Assembly: GCF_025612915.1 (NCBI RefSeq)
Contig: NW_026441662.1
Coordinates: 1-64,000, forward strand
From: Magallana angulata
Lineage: Eukaryota > Mollusca > Bivalvia > Ostreida > Ostreidae
Direction: 5' to 3'
DNA length: 64,000 bases
Under the pieces are notes generated by a model that did no database searches, was not told the DNA's origin, and was given only the letters and a program-made list of their open reading frames with translations. A program made the position numbers and the translations under genes. Shown in pieces: positions 61,373 through 64,000 of the stretch. Within the stretch, counting starts at the first letter, position 1. Each line of letters starts with the position of its first letter.

Positions 61373-63801
61373 TTGGTTACCCTAAAAATGGTATCTGCTC
61401 AAAAACGCCCTCGTAAAGTTTGTAACAAGTGTAAGTTGGAGCTTTCGGACAGACATTATCGTCGCCATGTCACAAATTGTACCTTTGTCAATTTTCTATC
61501 AATTGACCATGAGGAAAGTACATTAATTCAAAATGAAAAAGTTCAACTACAAGTACATTCCAGTGACAGTGATACTAATTTGAATTTTCCAAGTGAAAAT
61601 AATAGCATTACCTATGAAAATTATGTTTCTAAAAGATCACATCATGATCAGTTAAACAATATCTGTGACAATATAGATGATGATGATGCCAAAGCCTTTT
61701 TTTATATTAACTTAGAGATGACTGATGAAAGCTTTGATAGTAGTGAATACGACTCAATTGTTTTATCTTCCACTGACGAAGAAGAAAATGATGTTGTGTC
61801 TGTTGATGAGTGTAGTAACTTTTTGACGCAGTTAATATGTACAATAATTATTTTGATTCTTTGGCAGTCTATATATTTCATATCAGATGCTGCAGTAAAA
61901 CTATTTTCAACAGTTTTTCAGTTTTTATGCAAATATTCACTCAGACTTGAAACTTTAGTCAGAGTTTTTCCCAAAAATGTTTATGCAATGTCAAAGTATA
62001 AAGAGACAGTAAAAAAATTCAATTTTTAAGGTATGTTGTATGTAAAAAGTGTTATAAGTTGTACATTCTTGAAGACTGTGTTTTAAATATTGAAGGTAAA
62101 AAGCAATCAAAACTTTGCAACCACATTTTTTTTCCAAATCACAAACTGGCATATATGCATAGACCCTGTAATGAACCACTTCTAAAAGACATATCTGAAA
62201 CAGATTCTCCAAATTTTGTGCCATATAAAGTATATTGTTATAAAACACTAAAGTCCTCACTTGAAATCTTGGTTAATCGTGAACATTTTGAGGATAAATG
62301 TGAAATGTGGAGGAAAAGACATACTCAAGATAGTATGATGCTAAATGTTTATGATGGAAATATCTGGAAAGATTTCAATGGTAGAAAACATGACTTTTTG
62401 ACCCAAGAAGGTAATTATGCATTAATTTTAAATGTGGACTGGTTTCAACCATTTAAGCACACTAATTATTCAGTCGGTGCAATCTATATTTCATTCTTAA
62501 ATATACCAAGAGAAGAAAGATTTCAAAGAGAAAATATTATTTTGATTGGTATCATACCCGATATGAAGAAAGAACCCCCTACTAACTCATTCCTACAGCC
62601 ATTAGTTAATGAATTAAACAAAGCTTGGCACGATGGGTTTATGATCAAATCAAGAAACTCAAGAAATCAATATAAAAGATTTAGATTGGCACTTCTATGT
62701 GTTGGATGTGACGTTCCTGCAAGTCGAAAATTATGTGGTTTCTATGGTCATATGGCAAATTTAGGGTGCAATAAGTGTGAAAAAAACTTTCCAGGTATGA
62801 TAGGAGAAAAAACATTTGGTGGCTTTGATAGGAGTCAATGGCCTGCAAGAAACAATGACCATCATAGAATTTTGTGGAAAAATTGCTAAATGCTCAACAA
62901 AAGCTGAGAAAGAGGCACTTGAGAAAAAACATGGGGTCCGTGTCTCTTGTCTGTTAGATCTAGATTACTTTGATCCAGTTAGAATGACTCCCATTGATCC
63001 CATGCATAATTTATTCCTTGGTACAGCAAAACACATGATAAGCGTTTGGAAAACTAAATTAATTTTGAATGGAAATGATTTGTTAAAAATTCAAGAAAAA
63101 ATAGGAAATTTTTTCTGTCCATCTGATGTTTGTAAATTGCCGCAAAAAAAATGCACGTGGAACATTATTTCAACAGTGTAAAAAACCAGCAAGCTTTAGT
63201 GTTGTTGAAAAGGCTTCAGTTCAGTCATCTATCTTATCTGTAGACTGGAGTACAGATGAGGGTATTTTTGTGAAAAAATTCAAAAATGGATCTTTATCAT
63301 GAAATTGAATCAAATAGACTTCATAAGATGTATTCATTTTTGTATGGCAATGAAAATTTTCAATTGTGCACATCCATAAAACTAGGAAATGAGTTGTATA
63401 TGAATGGGTCTGTTTTGGGCTCGAAAAATAGTCGAAGCATAAGGTCATCATTTATATTAGCCTTCTGGTCCATAGGTAATGGTCAGCTATCGCACACATG
63501 CAGTGATCTAAGTCCCCATCCAGGCCAAATAGTCAATTTCCTGGAGCATTCCATAATTATGAATGGAACAGTTAAGAGTCATATTTTAGCAAAGGTTACT
63601 TGGTTCAAAGGTCTTGATGATTCAATCAGATATTATTTCGGGAAGCCAGTAGAAGTGTGGTATAGAAGGCAATATGAACAGGAGGGTCCTTCGATGTTTA
63701 TACCTGTACATCGAATGAAAAGCAAGTTTGTGTATGCAACAGATATCCTCATGGGAAAAGATGTTATTGTAGTTTGCCCAAGAGAACGATACAACGTGTA
63801 A
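61373..63801 (+). mobile_element. Degraded tnp2-like (CACTA/EnSpm-type) DNA transposase
   Basis: In order: a CCHC zinc finger (C17-x2-C20-x11-H32-x3-C36) and acidic region (61373-62029); the RNase-H-like part (62059-62889) with LNVDWFQPFKHTNYSV, IILIGIIPDMKKEP and CVGCDVPASRKLCGFYGH, matching family patterns DGFQPFK, VGIIPGPKEP and CDLPAARKLAGF; then FDPVRMTPIDPMHNLFLGTA (62816-63181, the DPMHNLFLGTAKH block); and a C-terminal part (63286-63801) with YFGKPVEVWYRRQYEQEGPS. Frames change at 62011-62017 (A7), about 62878-62882 (A5), 63144-63151 (A8) and 63273-63286 (A6/A5). The segment usually lying between the LPxK region and the C-terminal part (DUF4218-like) is missing. Terminal inverted repeats were not found. 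Confidence 0.82.
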
Positions 63802-64000
63802 TTTTTCTAATTATTTTGTTATGATGAGGGTTACAATTACGGCATACTCTAGCATATTTTTGACACTTTTTTGTTAAGGTGGAACACTACACCGTGAAAT
63901 ATTTTCTCAAATCAGCAGGAAATTACTTGATTATGATATATATCATAATGGATAAGAAGTGTTTAAGTCTAATAGGCAAACAATCTGCGATTTTGGATGA
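63802..64000. other. Downstream of the transposase
   Basis: Nothing recognised up to the window end; the element's right terminus probably lies beyond. Confidence 0.5.

Noticed and set aside
62059-63801. Programmed frameshifting to express the transposase
   Set aside because: A-runs could support slippage, but four shifts plus a missing domain fit sequencing error or decay better. Kept only as a point to check.

Overview
The window looks like nuclear DNA of a bivalve mollusc, most likely an oyster. It is AT-rich and intron-rich, dense in small inverted-repeat elements and G/C homopolymers, and it holds a cluster of RING-less B-box/coiled-coil/beta-propeller (TRIM-like) genes of the kind greatly expanded in bivalves. 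The genus cannot be fixed from sequence alone.

The dominant structure is a very large inverted duplication. Bases 1-15686 are the near-identical reverse complement of 40189-55557. Each arm carries the 3' part of the battenin gene CLN3, a long mobile element with an internal 166-bp array, a fold-back element, one intact TRIM-like gene (575 aa; the two copies differ by 3 residues) and a TIR element whose ends are tandem arrays. The left arm stops exactly at a 500-N gap (15687-16186) inside a poly-G element. An alternate-haplotype contig scaffolded in reverse is therefore at least as likely as a real palindrome.

The spacer (16187-40188) holds a third, diverged copy of the TRIM 3' flank (16187-19430, with large insertions), a directly repeated ~820-bp module, two related plus-strand TRIM-like genes (21520-22647 truncated; 24786-26447 intact) and a frameshifted minus-strand TRIM-like gene (29306-31041). 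It also holds several MITEs, a tRNA-derived SINE candidate and two phase-matched exons of an unrecognised minus-strand gene (35879-36475).

Right of the arm, CLN3 continues for two more exons (55739-56983). Its N-terminal exons are absent, and the next upstream sequence is a different minus-strand multi-exon gene (57119-59607). The right edge (60285-63801) holds a degraded DNA transposon with a tnp2-like (CACTA/EnSpm-type) transposase, whose frame breaks all fall at A-runs and whose middle is missing.

Functionally, the TRIM-like genes probably form a locally duplicating set of binding/scaffold proteins, possibly immune related. Two of the lineages share upstream blocks resembling ETS and IRF sites. 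CLN3 is a lysosomal membrane protein with no evident link to them. I found no bacterial-type operon, CRISPR array or rRNA.
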